A DNA stretch of 64,000 bases from Croceibacterium mercuriale. GTDB taxonomy: Bacteria > Pseudomonadota > Alphaproteobacteria > Sphingomonadales > Sphingomonadaceae. Under the pieces are notes generated by a model. That model made no database searches. It was given only the letters and a program-made list of their open reading frames with translations, and was not told where the DNA came from. Shown here in pieces: positions 46,776 to 55,530 of the stretch (position 1 is the stretch's first letter; each line of letters starts with the position of its first letter). The stretch spans positions 317,501 through 381,500 of the forward strand of contig NZ_JTDN01000001.1 of NCBI RefSeq assembly GCF_000802385.1, in the 5' to 3' direction. The position numbers were made by a program, and so were the translations under genes.

Positions 46776-47291
46776 TCAGTTCCCTTGCTGGTCCGGCACC
46801 ATCGCCGGGACGGCCCCATATGGGTCCGCGATACCAAGTCCGGCAAGCGCCTTTGTTTCCAGCGCCTCCATCGCTTCGGCCTCCGCATCGCCGGTCTCGT
46901 GATCGTGGCCGGCCAGGTGCAGCAGGCCGTGGACGATCAGGTGGGCGGCATGATGGTCGAGCGGGATGCCCTTGTCGGCCGCCTCCCGCCGGCAGGTCTC
47001 GAACGCGAGCGCGATGTCGCCCAGCAATTCGGGCGGACCGTCCGGCGCGAGGTCCAGCAGGTCATCGCGTTCCAGCATGGGGAAGGACAGCACGTTGGTC
47101 GGCTTGTCCCGGTCCCGCCATTCGCGGTTCAGCGCGTGCACCTCCGCATCGGAGGTGAACAGCAGGCTGGCGGACAGGCGTTCGTTCGCCAGCTCCGGCG
47201 CCACATCGGCCACCGCCGCCGCCGCCCGCTCGGCCAGCGCCGGCCAGTCGGCGGCCGGCCAGGGCTCCTCCACGTCGATCTCCAGCTCCAC
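46776..47291 (-). CDS. ybeY: endoribonuclease YbeY
   Basis: 171 residues. The zinc site HLIVHGLLHLAGHDHE gives the three histidines of the family, and LNREWRDRDKPTNVLSFP is the other hallmark. YbeY matures the 3' end of 16S rRNA and takes part in ribosome quality control. It begins 3 bases after phoH stops. Confidence 0.96.
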   Translation of the reverse strand: MELEIDVEEPWPAADWPALAERAAAAVADVAPELANERLSASLLFTSDAEVHALNREWRDRDKPTNVLSFPMLERDDLLDLAPDGPPELLGDIALAFETCRREAADKGIPLDHHAAHLIVHGLLHLAGHDHETGDAEAEAMEALETKALAGLGIADPYGAVPAMVPDQQGN

Positions 47292-47294
47292 CGA

Positions 47295-48359
47295 TCAGCT
47301 GCCCACCGAGCCGGCGGCGTTCTCGCCCTCATACGCCTCGACAATGCGGCCCACGATCGGGTGGCGGACCACGTCGCCGGCGGAGAAGCGGGTCACGCCG
47401 ATGCCTTCGACCCCTTCCAGCCGGGTCACCGCATCGGCCAGGCCGCTGTGCGTGGCGCCGCCGGGAATGTCGATCTGCCGGGGATCGCCGCACACCACCA
47501 TGCGGCTGTTCTGGCCGAAGCGGGTGAGGAACATCTTCATCTGTTCGCGCGTGGTGTTCTGCGCCTCGTCTAGGATCACGAAGGCGTCGGCCAGCGTGCG
47601 GCCGCGCATGAAGGCGATCGGCGCGATCTCGATCTCGCCGCTGGCGATGCGACGGTCCACCTGTTCGGGCGGCATGCAGTCATACAGCGCGTCATACAGC
47701 GGGCGCAGATAGGGATCGACCTTCTCCTTCATGTCGCCGGGCAGGAAGCCGAGCCGTTCGCCCGCCTCCACCGCCGGACGCGACAGGATCAGGCGCTGGA
47801 CGCTGCCGGTGATCAGCTGGCTGACCGCCTGCGCCACCGCGACATAGGTCTTGCCGGTGCCCGCCGGCCCCAGGGCGAAGATGATGTCGCGGCTGGCGAG
47901 TTGCCGCATGTAGTCCGTCTGCATCGCGGTGCGCGGCACGATGGTCTTGCGCCGGGTACGGATGGAGATCGGCGGCGCCTTGGCATCGCCGGTGATGATG
48001 CCGTCCAGCACGGGTTCGTTGCTGAGGCCGATCAGCGAATCGATGGTGCCGGTGTCCACGGCCTGCCCGGCCAGCATCCGTTCGTGCATGGCGATCAGCA
48101 CCTGCCGGGCGCGGGCGACATCGTCACCGGCCCCTTCGATCACCACGCGATTGCCGCGGGCGGCGATGAACACGCCCAGGCGGTTCTCGATCTGCACCAG
48201 ATTGGCATCGAATTCGCCGAACAGTGCGCCGAGGATCGCCTGTTCGTCGAACAGCACCTCCGCCCGCTCTCGGCGTGCCGCATCACGGCGGTCTTCCGGG
48301 TGGAACCCCAACGGGTCAGCGACGGAGTTTCCCCCGGCGCGGTGTGGTTTTCGTGCCAT
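47295..48359 (-). CDS. phoH: PhoH-like ATPase (YbeZ)
   Basis: 354 residues. Walker A is GPAGTGKT and Walker B is FVILDEAQNTT; SRPAVEAGERLGFLPGD between them is a PhoH family block. An N-terminal KH-like region (about 45-110, LVQIENRLGVFIAARGNR) should bind RNA. Such proteins partner YbeY, the next gene, in RNA processing. First gene of the phoH-ybeY-corC operon. Confidence 0.95.
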   Translation of the reverse strand: MARKPHRAGGNSVADPLGFHPEDRRDAARRERAEVLFDEQAILGALFGEFDANLVQIENRLGVFIAARGNRVVIEGAGDDVARARQVLIAMHERMLAGQAVDTGTIDSLIGLSNEPVLDGIITGDAKAPPISIRTRRKTIVPRTAMQTDYMRQLASRDIIFALGPAGTGKTYVAVAQAVSQLITGSVQRLILSRPAVEAGERLGFLPGDMKEKVDPYLRPLYDALYDCMPPEQVDRRIASGEIEIAPIAFMRGRTLADAFVILDEAQNTTREQMKMFLTRFGQNSRMVVCGDPRQIDIPGGATHSGLADAVTRLEGVEGIGVTRFSAGDVVRHPIVGRIVEAYEGENAAGSVGS

Positions 48360-48445
48360 GCGCTCCCTTCAGGCAGGTCGGTCGGATCCAAGATTATGCC
48401 GCGACCGCCCGCGTGCAAGAGCATCGCTGAACGATCGGTGGATTG

Positions 48446-49015
48446 TCACGCGGCTGCCATGCGGCGGGATGCAGGGGGTGACACCGAACGGCGGATCTGT
48501 TCGCGTATGGCCAGGTAGTCCAGCAGGTCGTCCGCGACGCCCGCCGGTAGCTGCGCCAGCAGCCGGGCCAGTGCGTTCCCTTCCGACAACAGGCGGGAAT
48601 CGCACGGCTTTCTGTAGATCGCCGCCGGGCGGCCCTGCCACAGCCGGACATGGAACGGGCCGGACAGCGCCAGCGGCCGCCGCTCCGCACCTGTGAACTT
48701 CCAGCCGGCCTGTGCCACCCCCCGCACCGCCGTATCCCACGCCGCGCGAAACGAGCCGGCACCGGCATGGCGGCGCAGGCGATAGGCGGATTCCCGCGAC
48801 AGGCCGAGCGCGGCGGCGGCGCGGCGCACACAGCCGAACTGCGCCAGCAGACCGATGAACCGCGCCTGCCGCCCCGGCGTCCATCCGTCACGACGGGTGC
48901 GCAGCGGCACCGGCAGGAACGGCGGCAGCTTGAGCCGGGCGGTCCACGGCCGGCTGGCGGGACGCTGCGACACGGGTTTGCGCGGGCGGGCGGTACTGTT
49001 GCGACGATGGCTCAT
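48446..49015 (-). CDS. helix-turn-helix protein of unknown function
   Basis: 189 residues from the ATG at 49015. A basic N-terminus leads to PPFLPVPLRTRRDGWTPGRQ and an HTH at about 54-82 (FVGLLA-like FIGLLAQFGCVRRAAAALG, then LSRESAYRLRRHAG), in the style of Hin/resolvase-type DNA-binding segments. The rest is Arg/Ala-rich with one tryptophan-rich stretch. This architecture recurs in sphingomonads as unnamed small regulators. A longer in-frame start at 49189 is rejected because it adds a low-complexity basic extension across the divergent promoter region. Confidence 0.7.
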   Translation of the reverse strand: MSHRRNSTARPRKPVSQRPASRPWTARLKLPPFLPVPLRTRRDGWTPGRQARFIGLLAQFGCVRRAAAALGLSRESAYRLRRHAGAGSFRAAWDTAVRGVAQAGWKFTGAERRPLALSGPFHVRLWQGRPAAIYRKPCDSRLLSEGNALARLLAQLPAGVADDLLDYLAIREQIRRSVSPPASRRMAAA

Positions 49016-49254
49016 GCGCGCGGCACTAGGCGGGGCGCAGGTGAGTAGGAAAACGGTTTTGCCGGGCGGGGCAGCCGGTTCCGGCGGATTGCAGACAGGC
49101 AGCGTCCGGGCGGCTGGACTGCCACAATCGGCGGAGGACCGGGCACGTCTTGCAGCACACTGCCGTCGCCTGCCACAGCAGCTTCCCACCCTGACTTAGC
49201 ATGCTATGCTACCCTGGCCGACCGGACCAGAACCGGCGGCCGGAGAGGTGGAGC
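49016..49254. promoter_or_regulatory. divergent promoter region
   Basis: 239 bases between the HTH gene (-) and the Sel1 protein gene (+). It should contain both promoters. Just before the downstream start, GGAGAGGTGGAG gives a strong purine-rich ribosome site. I see no clear operator. Confidence 0.45.
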
Positions 49255-50892
49255 ATGATGAAGGTTGTGTTTGCCAGACAACGTGCCGGTCTTCTGTCGA
49301 CGATGGTTGCCGCCGGCGTCCTCGGCAGCACCACTGTCATCGCGCAGGAGGCGGCGCCGGTCCCTTCGGGCGAGGCCGAGCGGGAGATCGAGGTTACGGG
49401 GCAGCGCCTGCCCACGGCAGAAGCGCCACGTTACGCCATGTGCGAGGTGCTGGCGCGTGATCCGCACTTCAGAGCCGTTCAGGATGCTCTGAACGAAATG
49501 GGCATGCCGGGTGTCCCGCTGCTTGCCCGGACGCGCCTGCCGCGCAATCCGGATTGGAACGCTCCTCCGTTGAGCCCGCCTGGATCGCCGATCCCGGAAC
49601 CTGACGGTCGGCGTTTCGGTGAGTCGCGGACCGACCCCGGCACTACGCTGGCCACCGCTGACCTGAGCAACCCGGACCAGCAGTCCGATCCGTTTGGCAG
49701 TGCGTTCAACAGCTGGGCGGAAGCGATCGCACAATGCCGCGCGGCGTATGAACCGGGTGCAAGCTCGCTCATCCAGCAAGAAGATGTTTGGCGCAACTCC
49801 GCCGACCGATCGAGCAGCGGCCTTCGCCCCGGGTTCATCGTTCCCGTGTTCAATCCCGGAAGGTTGATCGCGAACGACCGGACGCTGCCGACCGCATTCT
49901 GGCTGTTCGATCAGGGGCGGTACCAGGAAGCGCAGGCGTGGTTCCGCCGCGCACATCGCCGCCTGTCATGGCGCACCGGCGGGGAGGAGGCGGCCCTGTT
50001 CATCGGCAAGATCAACCTGCTGGCACCCGGCGACTGGACCGATCCGGAGGAAGGCGTCCGATGGCTGAAGAAGGCCGCGAAAGCCCGCTTCAATCCTGCG
50101 CGGGACCTGCCGGTATTCGATCCGCAGCAGCCCGAACTGAACACGGCCGTGGGCGAGGCAGCGGTCATCCTGGGCAATCTGTACCGCACCGGCTTCGCAG
50201 GTGTGGCACCCGACATGGAGGAGGCGCGCCGCTGGTACGATCGCGCGCTGGATGTCGGACACCTGGCGGCGGCACAGGTGCTGGGCGACATGTCGTTCGA
50301 TGGTGTAGGCGGCGAGCGGGATGCACGGCAGGCGGTCCGCTATTACCGACAGGCGGCCCGCTTCGGCCTGCCGGCAGCACAATATGCCCTCGCGCAGATC
50401 CTGGAGTTCGGCGATGACGGCGTGCCCAGGGATCTGGACGAGGCGCTCGGCTGGTATCGGGAGGCGGCCAATGCCCGGCATCCCGGTGCGCTGTTCGCCC
50501 TGGCCCTGGCCTTTGATCGGGGCGAGGGCGTGCCGCGCAACCTGGATACCGCTCTTGCGTTCTACAAGGATGCCGCGCTTCTGGGGCATGGGGGCGCCAT
50601 GACGTCGCTCGGCACCTTCTTCCACCAGGGCGAGGGCGTGCCGCAGGACCTTGCCGCGGCGCGCGAATGGTTCGGCCACGCCGCGGTGCGCGGTGATCGC
50701 GATGGCATGGTCAACGTGGCGGTGATGTTGCTGAAGGGCGAAGGTGGCCCGGTCGACAAGGTGGCCGCATGGCAATGGCTGACGCAGGCGGCGGAGGCAC
50801 AGCATGAACGGGCGCCGCTGATGCTGGCGACCCTGGAGGCGCAGATGACGCCCGAGGAGCGCATGTCACCCGGAGCGACCGTCGGCAGCTGA
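49255..50892 (+). CDS. secreted Sel1/TPR repeat protein
   Basis: 545 residues; start at the ATG at 49255 or the adjacent one at 49258. A signal peptide (LLSTMVAAGVLGSTTVIAQ) is followed by EIEVTGQRLP, a plug-like phrase common in sphingomonad secreted proteins. The N-terminal domain (about 60-240) is Pro-rich and unknown. From about 290 on there are consecutive Sel1-type repeats of 36 residues, recognisable by ARRWYDRALDVGHLAAAQVL, VRYYRQAARFGLPAAQYALA, LGWYREAANARHPGALFALA and similar. Such repeats mediate protein contacts. It probably acts in the periplasm; partner unknown. Confidence 0.85.
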   Translation: MMKVVFARQRAGLLSTMVAAGVLGSTTVIAQEAAPVPSGEAEREIEVTGQRLPTAEAPRYAMCEVLARDPHFRAVQDALNEMGMPGVPLLARTRLPRNPDWNAPPLSPPGSPIPEPDGRRFGESRTDPGTTLATADLSNPDQQSDPFGSAFNSWAEAIAQCRAAYEPGASSLIQQEDVWRNSADRSSSGLRPGFIVPVFNPGRLIANDRTLPTAFWLFDQGRYQEAQAWFRRAHRRLSWRTGGEEAALFIGKINLLAPGDWTDPEEGVRWLKKAAKARFNPARDLPVFDPQQPELNTAVGEAAVILGNLYRTGFAGVAPDMEEARRWYDRALDVGHLAAAQVLGDMSFDGVGGERDARQAVRYYRQAARFGLPAAQYALAQILEFGDDGVPRDLDEALGWYREAANARHPGALFALALAFDRGEGVPRNLDTALAFYKDAALLGHGGAMTSLGTFFHQGEGVPQDLAAAREWFGHAAVRGDRDGMVNVAVMLLKGEGGPVDKVAAWQWLTQAAEAQHERAPLMLATLEAQMTPEERMSPGATVGS

Positions 50893-50948
50893 CCGGACCA
50901 CCCGCCGTGCCGGCGCGGCGCGCGGGATGGTGTCCGGTATGGTGATCG

Positions 50949-51356
50949 TCAGACGGCGCTACGCAGCTGTACCGGCTTCTTCCCGTCGGGCAGAATGTCC
51001 CGGAGATGGGCGTGAACCATGTCCGCGGTGAACGGCTTGGACAGGAACGTTGCTTTTTCCGGCATGTCGCCGGCTTCGGGACTGATCTGACCGCTGGCGA
51101 TGACGATCTCGATCCAGGGATAGTTCTCGGCAACATGCCTCGCCAGAGCAAACCCGCTGGTGTCACCCGGCATCTCGACGTCCGAGAAGAGCAGCGTGAT
51201 GGTATGGGCGTATTCCGGCAGCATCAGGATCGCGGCGTCGCCACTGCTTGCCTCGTACGTACGGAACCCTGCCTCTTCGAGGATGTCGGCGACATCCAGC
51301 AGGATCAGCGGGCTATCATCTACAGCGAGGGCGTAGGGTGTGGTGGAGGTGGCCAT
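50949..51356 (-). CDS. single-domain response regulator
   Basis: 135 residues, a receiver domain only. Conserved residues are Asp13-Asp14 (AVDDSP), phospho-acceptor Asp59 (FSDVEMPG), Ser88 (IASGQ) and Lys107 (LSKPF). There is no output domain, as in CheY-like or general-stress single-domain receivers of alphaproteobacteria. No kinase gene adjoins it, though a HWE-kinase fragment lies 9.3 kb away. It converges with the Sel1 protein gene. Confidence 0.9.
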   Translation of the reverse strand: MATSTTPYALAVDDSPLILLDVADILEEAGFRTYEASSGDAAILMLPEYAHTITLLFSDVEMPGDTSGFALARHVAENYPWIEIVIASGQISPEAGDMPEKATFLSKPFTADMVHAHLRDILPDGKKPVQLRSAV

Positions 51357-51684
51357 TTCGCCCTAACCGCTCAGCGGCAGCAACGCTCCGGCATGGGCAA
51401 ACCTCCGGACAGATTGGACGGAGATTGCGGGACGCATCCTGCCAGCGACGTCATGCCCGTACCCTCAGGCATTCGCAGGCGAGGGATGAAGCATGTTGAA
51501 CAGGCTAATTTGTATATGCGAGCAGAAGGTAAATAGAACGGTTTTAGAGTGGCGTAATTGTCCGAGTTAAGGTGTAGGGCATAAAATATGGGCATAGGTG
51601 TCGAATGCTCTATAGGTGACGCTGTTAGCCCGGAACCTTGCCAGATCAGGTTGGTTTAACATCTGCCTTGGGAGTGGTCGCCTT
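51357..51684. other. AT-richer intergenic region
   Basis: 328 bases. Its second half (51480-51660) is clearly richer in A and T than the surroundings and is full of stops in every frame. A small hairpin (CTCCG/CGGAG) lies near 51402-51420. A GGAAC-N16-GGTT element (51632-51656) close to the next start resembles an EcfG-type promoter. Nothing else coding was found. Confidence 0.5.
51632..51656 (+). promoter_or_regulatory. possible EcfG-type general stress promoter
   Basis: GGAAC at 51632-51636 and GGTT at 51653-51656 are separated by 16 bases. The alphaproteobacterial general stress sigma factor EcfG prefers GGAAC-N16/17-CGTT, so this is one mismatch away. It ends 28 bases before the DUF6894 start codon, a workable distance. 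Single-site resemblance of this kind has a high chance rate. Confidence 0.35.
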
Positions 51685-51924
51685 ATGGAAAGATTTTATA
51701 CGCATGTCTGCAAGGGCTGGGATTGTGCGATCGATGTGGAGGGGGAGATGCTTGCAGATGCGAAGGCAGCCTACCAGAGTGCTGCCCAAGGAGCGCGCGC
51801 TCTTGTTGCCGACGAGATTGCGATTGGACACAATGATGTCGATCTCGAACTCGTCATTACGAATGAGTGCGGGATAGCCGTTGCCCTGCTGCCGGTAACG
51901 GCGCGAACGACGGGGCTCCCATAA
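51685..51924 (+). CDS. DUF6894-like small protein
   Basis: 79 residues from the ATG at 51685. MERFYTHVCKGWDCAIDVEG, then EMLADAKAAYQSAAQGARAL and a strand-rich end (DLELVITNECGIAVALLPV) match the short alpha/beta family DUF6894, common in Sphingomonas and Methylobacterium and often stress- or light-related by context. In most members the motif reads YFxxx...D.EG.xLPDL..A, so this copy is divergent. Unknown function. A further in-frame start at 51616 has no ribosome site and is not used. Confidence 0.65.
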   Translation: MERFYTHVCKGWDCAIDVEGEMLADAKAAYQSAAQGARALVADEIAIGHNDVDLELVITNECGIAVALLPVTARTTGLP

Positions 51925-52034
51925 CCCCGAGGGGCTGCGCCGCTGCCTGGTGACCTGGACGGGACGTGCCAGCGTTGACTCACCGGACATTGCATGGCGC
52001 CCCGCATCAGCCTGCGCGGCAGCGATCTGTACGA

Positions 52035-52943
52035 TCAGACAGTTAGCGGAGCGAACACCAGGGACTGGTGGAGGGAGACACCCGCGGTCACCCCGTCGGC
52101 GGCGGCCCAGGTGGCGTTGTGGGGGGCGCGCGCAGCATCGCCGGCGGCATAGACGCCCGGCACGCTGGTGAGCTTGGCCGCATCTGTGCGGATCACCGGG
52201 CCGAACGGACCATCATCCACCGCGCAACCGAGCTGTTCCGCAATGGCGCTGTTGAGCCTGGATCGGGGGGCGAGATAGAGCGCATCGAGCGCGACCTCGC
52301 GCCCATCCGCCAGCATCAGCGAGGACAGCGCCGACCGGTCCCCACGAAGCGCCAGGACGCGTGCCGGTTCGATCGCCACGCCACGCTGCGCGAGCTTCGC
52401 CCGCGCTTCGGCGTCCGGTATCTCGCCGCCATCAAGGAACAGGGTCGTCGGGCCCCAGTCGGCGATGAGCAGCGCCTGATGGGCCGACATCGGCATCGTC
52501 AGCAGTACGCCGAGACGTTGGTCACCGTATTCGAACCCATGGCAATAGGGGCAGTGCAGCACGCTCTTGCCCCAGCGCTCCGCCAGGCCGGATATCTCCG
52601 GCAGCACGTCCGCGATGCCGAAGGCCAGCACCAGCCTGGCCCCAGTCAGCGTCTCGCCACCTTCAAGCCGGACCTCGAACCCGCCGGGGATGGCTGCCGC
52701 ATTGGTGGCGGCGCCGGCCACGGTCCGGACGGTCGGATAGCGCTCGAGCTGCGCCCGCGCCTCGGCAATCATGACCCGGGGTTCGGTACCATCCTGGCCG
52801 AAGAAGCCGTGCGAAGCATCGGCGAAGCGGTTGCGCGGCATGGCGCTGTCGATGACGCAGACGGAGCGGCGCGCCCGGGCGATATGGATCGCGGCGGACA
52901 GACCGGCATAGCTGCCGCCGATGACGATGGCGTCATGCTGCAT
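52035..52943 (-). CDS. thioredoxin-reductase-like FAD oxidoreductase
   Basis: 302 residues from the ATG at 52943, overlapping the Rrf2 gene end by 11 bases. The FAD loop is [12 protein letters not shown], the redox pair is CPYC (131-134) in [12 protein letters not shown], and the second FAD motif is GVYAAGDAA. The usual NADPH-binding GxGxxG after the CxxC is not seen; the segment reads [15 protein letters not shown] instead. That is characteristic of TrxR-like flavoproteins that may use oxygen or another acceptor. It probably makes or breaks a disulfide in a small molecule or protein. Coupled to the Rrf2 regulator. Confidence 0.88.
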   Translation of the reverse strand: MQHDAIVIGGSYAGLSAAIHIARARRSVCVIDSAMPRNRFADASHGFFGQDGTEPRVMIAEARAQLERYPTVRTVAGAATNAAAIPGGFEVRLEGGETLTGARLVLAFGIADVLPEISGLAERWGKSVLHCPYCHGFEYGDQRLGVLLTMPMSAHQALLIADWGPTTLFLDGGEIPDAEARAKLAQRGVAIEPARVLALRGDRSALSSLMLADGREVALDALYLAPRSRLNSAIAEQLGCAVDDGPFGPVIRTDAAKLTSVPGVYAAGDAARAPHNATWAAADGVTAGVSLHQSLVFAPLTV

Positions 52944-53397
52944 GAACAATCTCCAGATCGATGGATTGGCCGCTCGCGACCATGCGGGCGTGGAAGTCGG
53001 CGCTGAGCTGCGCCAGCGTGACCGCGCCGAAGCGGTCGAGCAGCATGGCCTCGGCATCCCTGAACGCGTCGTCCAGCGCGGCGTTGACCGCCTGTTCGAC
53101 CAGGCATCCGGGCGCCTCGGTACGGTTGCCCAGCGCGAACAGCTCCGGACTGCCCAGGGCGGCATACACGTCCCGCAGGGTGATCGATGCGAGGTCACGG
53201 GCGATGGTCCAGCCGCCGCCATGCCCCTTTTCGGAGCGGACGAAGCCGGCATCGCGCAGGCCGGCCAGTATGCGCCGGATGACGACCGGGTTGGTCTGCA
53301 TGGCTCTCGCCATCATCTCCGATGTGGCCGGACCATCAATCTCGGCCATGTGGAGGAGGACGTGCAGCACGCCCGACAATCTGCTGTCCCGCTTCAT
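52933..53397 (-). CDS. Rrf2-family transcriptional regulator
   Basis: 154 residues. A winged helix covers about 8-65 ([31 protein letters not shown]). Only one cysteine (in APGCLVEQ) is left from the three that bind Fe-S in IscR/NsrR, so this is a cluster-free or single-thiol sensor. Rrf2 regulators next to NAD(P)/FAD oxidoreductases usually control that gene. The overlap with the flavoprotein gene supports a self-regulated pair. Confidence 0.9.
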   Translation of the reverse strand: MKRDSRLSGVLHVLLHMAEIDGPATSEMMARAMQTNPVVIRRILAGLRDAGFVRSEKGHGGGWTIARDLASITLRDVYAALGSPELFALGNRTEAPGCLVEQAVNAALDDAFRDAEAMLLDRFGAVTLAQLSADFHARMVASGQSIDLEIVHAA

Positions 53398-53518
53398 GAA
53401 ACTTCATATGTTGCGTGACAGGGGAGATTGCAATCCCTGACATGCATCAGAAGCCGAAACATCGCCGGCCGTGGTCCCGAGCGCGGCAGCCGAGCCCCGG
53501 AACCGGGCCGGGATGACT

Positions 53519-53881
53519 TTACTTGCTGTTCACATAGATGATTGTTGTGCGGGCCAGGCTTTCGCGGGGCTGACCATCGGCGCCGATCGCCGGGTTGTAG
53601 CGGGCATACCGCTTCATCCCGTCACAGGCCGCCTCGTCCAGTGCGCGCGCGCCGCTGGTGTTCACGACGGTGCATGCAGCCACTTGCCCGTTCACGCCGA
53701 TCGTCACCTGGACCCTGACCCGGCCGCCCGTTGGCGCGGGAGTGTTCGTCCGGGGAAAGGACTCCTGGATCTTGGCCAGCCATCTCTCCTGATCGTGCGG
53801 CGATGCGGGGCGCGCAGGATTGGCGGAAGGCGATGCAGCTGCGATCGTGAGCAGGGCCATGCCGGCGAGACACAGGCGCAT
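53519..53881 (-). CDS. secreted TonB C-terminal-domain protein
   Basis: 120 residues. A signal peptide (LCLAGMALLTIAAASPSA) leads directly to a TonB-like C-terminal fold: GGRVRVQVTIGVNGQVAACT, then ALDEAACDGMKRYARYNPA. It lacks the TonB membrane anchor and long Pro spacer, so it is probably not an energy transducer. Two cysteines could pair. It starts 4 bases after the next gene upstream. Confidence 0.75.
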   Translation of the reverse strand: MRLCLAGMALLTIAAASPSANPARPASPHDQERWLAKIQESFPRTNTPAPTGGRVRVQVTIGVNGQVAACTVVNTSGARALDEAACDGMKRYARYNPAIGADGQPRESLARTTIIYVNSK

Positions 53882-53885
53882 CTGT

Positions 53886-54320
53886 TCAGCGGTCGGCTTG
53901 TAGCGACAGTTCTTCCCAGTCGCCGATCCGGTCGACAGCGAAATTCTCGTCCTGCTTGCGGTTCAGGCAGTAGCCGTTGAGCTGGCCGCCCACGATGCGC
54001 CAGTTGCCGACCGTCCGCTGACAGGTCAGCCCGTGTTCGTCGGTATAGGCAAACCGGATGAGGTCGCCCGTCTGGCCATCCTGGAAGCGCAGCTGCCGGT
54101 CGCCGCCGCGCCGCCAGCCCGACTGGGTTGGCCCGGACGCATCCTGCGCGGCCGCCCCGGCGGCGGTCGCTGGCCGATCCGCTGTCGTTGCCCGTCCACC
54201 TTGCCGCTTGTCCCAGGCATCCTTGCCCTTGTCCCACAGCGACTTGGCGACGCGCTGCGCGCGCTCATCCTTGGCGAGCATCGTGGCGGCAGCGATCAGC
54301 GTCTTAACTGGCAGAGCCAT
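53886..54320 (-). CDS. small protein with C-terminal WYL-like domain
   Basis: 144 residues. The N-terminus is a basic helix (MLAKDERAQRVAKSLWDKGK) followed by an Ala/Thr-rich linker. The last 60 residues (GDLIRFAYTDEHGLTCQRTV, GGQLNGYCLNRKQDENFAVD and RIGDWEEL) have the SH3-like beta pattern of WYL domains that sense nucleotides or bind DNA. No HTH is attached. Function not predictable. Confidence 0.65.
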   Translation of the reverse strand: MALPVKTLIAAATMLAKDERAQRVAKSLWDKGKDAWDKRQGGRATTADRPATAAGAAAQDASGPTQSGWRRGGDRQLRFQDGQTGDLIRFAYTDEHGLTCQRTVGNWRIVGGQLNGYCLNRKQDENFAVDRIGDWEELSLQADR

Positions 54321-54438
54321 CGTAGCATTCAGCCTTCAATGTGTTCGTGTCGCGCCAGGCGCGATTTCTTCGATTGTCACCGCCAGCGGTCCGACAGGCA
54401 AGCGTACCAGTTACAGCATCGCTATGCGACCTTTCGGC

Positions 54439-55428
54439 TCAGCTGACCATCGCCTTCAGTTCGATGGCGCGGGGCGAGAGCGGCACCGATGCAGGCAACA
54501 GGGACAGCACATGCGCGGTGAGCGGCACGGCACCGAGATTGGCTGCGAAGGTGAGGAGGGACCCGCGAAAGGTGAAATCCAGATTGACGGTGCCGCGGGC
54601 CTGCCGGACATCGACGCATTCGATGTCGACGTATCGCCGCTCATGCTGGCGAATGACGCGGAAGCGGATGCCGTCGGGTCCGATCACCAGCAGCGGTTTG
54701 GCGTTGTTCGCCGCGATCGCATACCACCACGGGAAGCCGCGAACACCGGTAAAGGTCGCCAGTACGGGGATGGTCGCCGCACCCGCCTGATCGACAGTGA
54801 TGTTGGCGACGATTGCCCGTTCGTAGGCGCGACGACCCAGCCGCAAGGACAACCAGGCCATCCCGCGGAACACTGCATACATGGTTGCTGCGAACGCCAA
54901 CAGCTGGACGATGAAGATCATCGCGGCGCCCACAACTGCCCACACCGTGTCGGGGCCTGGGTCCGGATCAGACGTGGCCGTCCGGGCGATCGGGTCACAT
55001 GGCCCGAGATAGCGGTTTGTAGCCTCCGAACGCTGGGTCGGCTGGATCTGGGCGCCCGACTGTTGCAGGCGGGTCTGCATCAGGGTCCGATAGTGCCGGT
55101 CCAGATCACCCGACAGTTCGCGCCGTATGATCAGCACCATACCCGGCTGCCCGGTCTGGCAGCGGGCGCTCGCAGCAAATCCGGTAGCCGTCTTCCTGAC
55201 CTCGTCAGCATCGCAGTTCGCGGGCCATTCGTTCAGGAGCCGCAACGGTGCATCATGGGCTGCACATGACCGGATCGGCTCGGCAGCAGGGGCTCCGGCG
55301 ACGCTGATCCGCGTCTCCCACAATCCCGCGCGTTGCGCGTGGCAGACCGCGGGCACGCAGGTCAGGCAAAGGGTCAGCAGCCAGAACGATCGCGCAGGTA
55401 GGAAGGCCGGGAGGTTCACAGCAGGCAT
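54439..55428 (-). CDS. secreted/membrane protein with DUF3617-like N-terminus
   Basis: 329 residues. A signal peptide (FWLLTLCLTCVPAVCHAQ) is followed by RAGLWETRISVAG, the start phrase of DUF3617 periplasmic proteins, and several cysteines (about 55-160) likely disulfide-bonded. A membrane helix at about 163-187 (AVVGAAMIFIVQLLAFAATM) leads to a C-terminal, strand-rich domain that would face the cytoplasm. The combination is unusual and unnamed to me. It is first of three same-strand genes with the WYL-like and TonB-like proteins, though 118 bases separate it from the next. Confidence 0.65.
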   Translation of the reverse strand: MPAVNLPAFLPARSFWLLTLCLTCVPAVCHAQRAGLWETRISVAGAPAAEPIRSCAAHDAPLRLLNEWPANCDADEVRKTATGFAASARCQTGQPGMVLIIRRELSGDLDRHYRTLMQTRLQQSGAQIQPTQRSEATNRYLGPCDPIARTATSDPDPGPDTVWAVVGAAMIFIVQLLAFAATMYAVFRGMAWLSLRLGRRAYERAIVANITVDQAGAATIPVLATFTGVRGFPWWYAIAANNAKPLLVIGPDGIRFRVIRQHERRYVDIECVDVRQARGTVNLDFTFRGSLLTFAANLGAVPLTAHVLSLLPASVPLSPRAIELKAMVS

Positions 55429-55530
55429 GGCCTGTCATGGCCTATCAGCCTTCCTGATCAAGGCGAAACCACGAATGGCCCGTGGCGGACGTCACGGGAA
55501 AGCTGGTTTGAACGTTCAGGCGGATCGATC

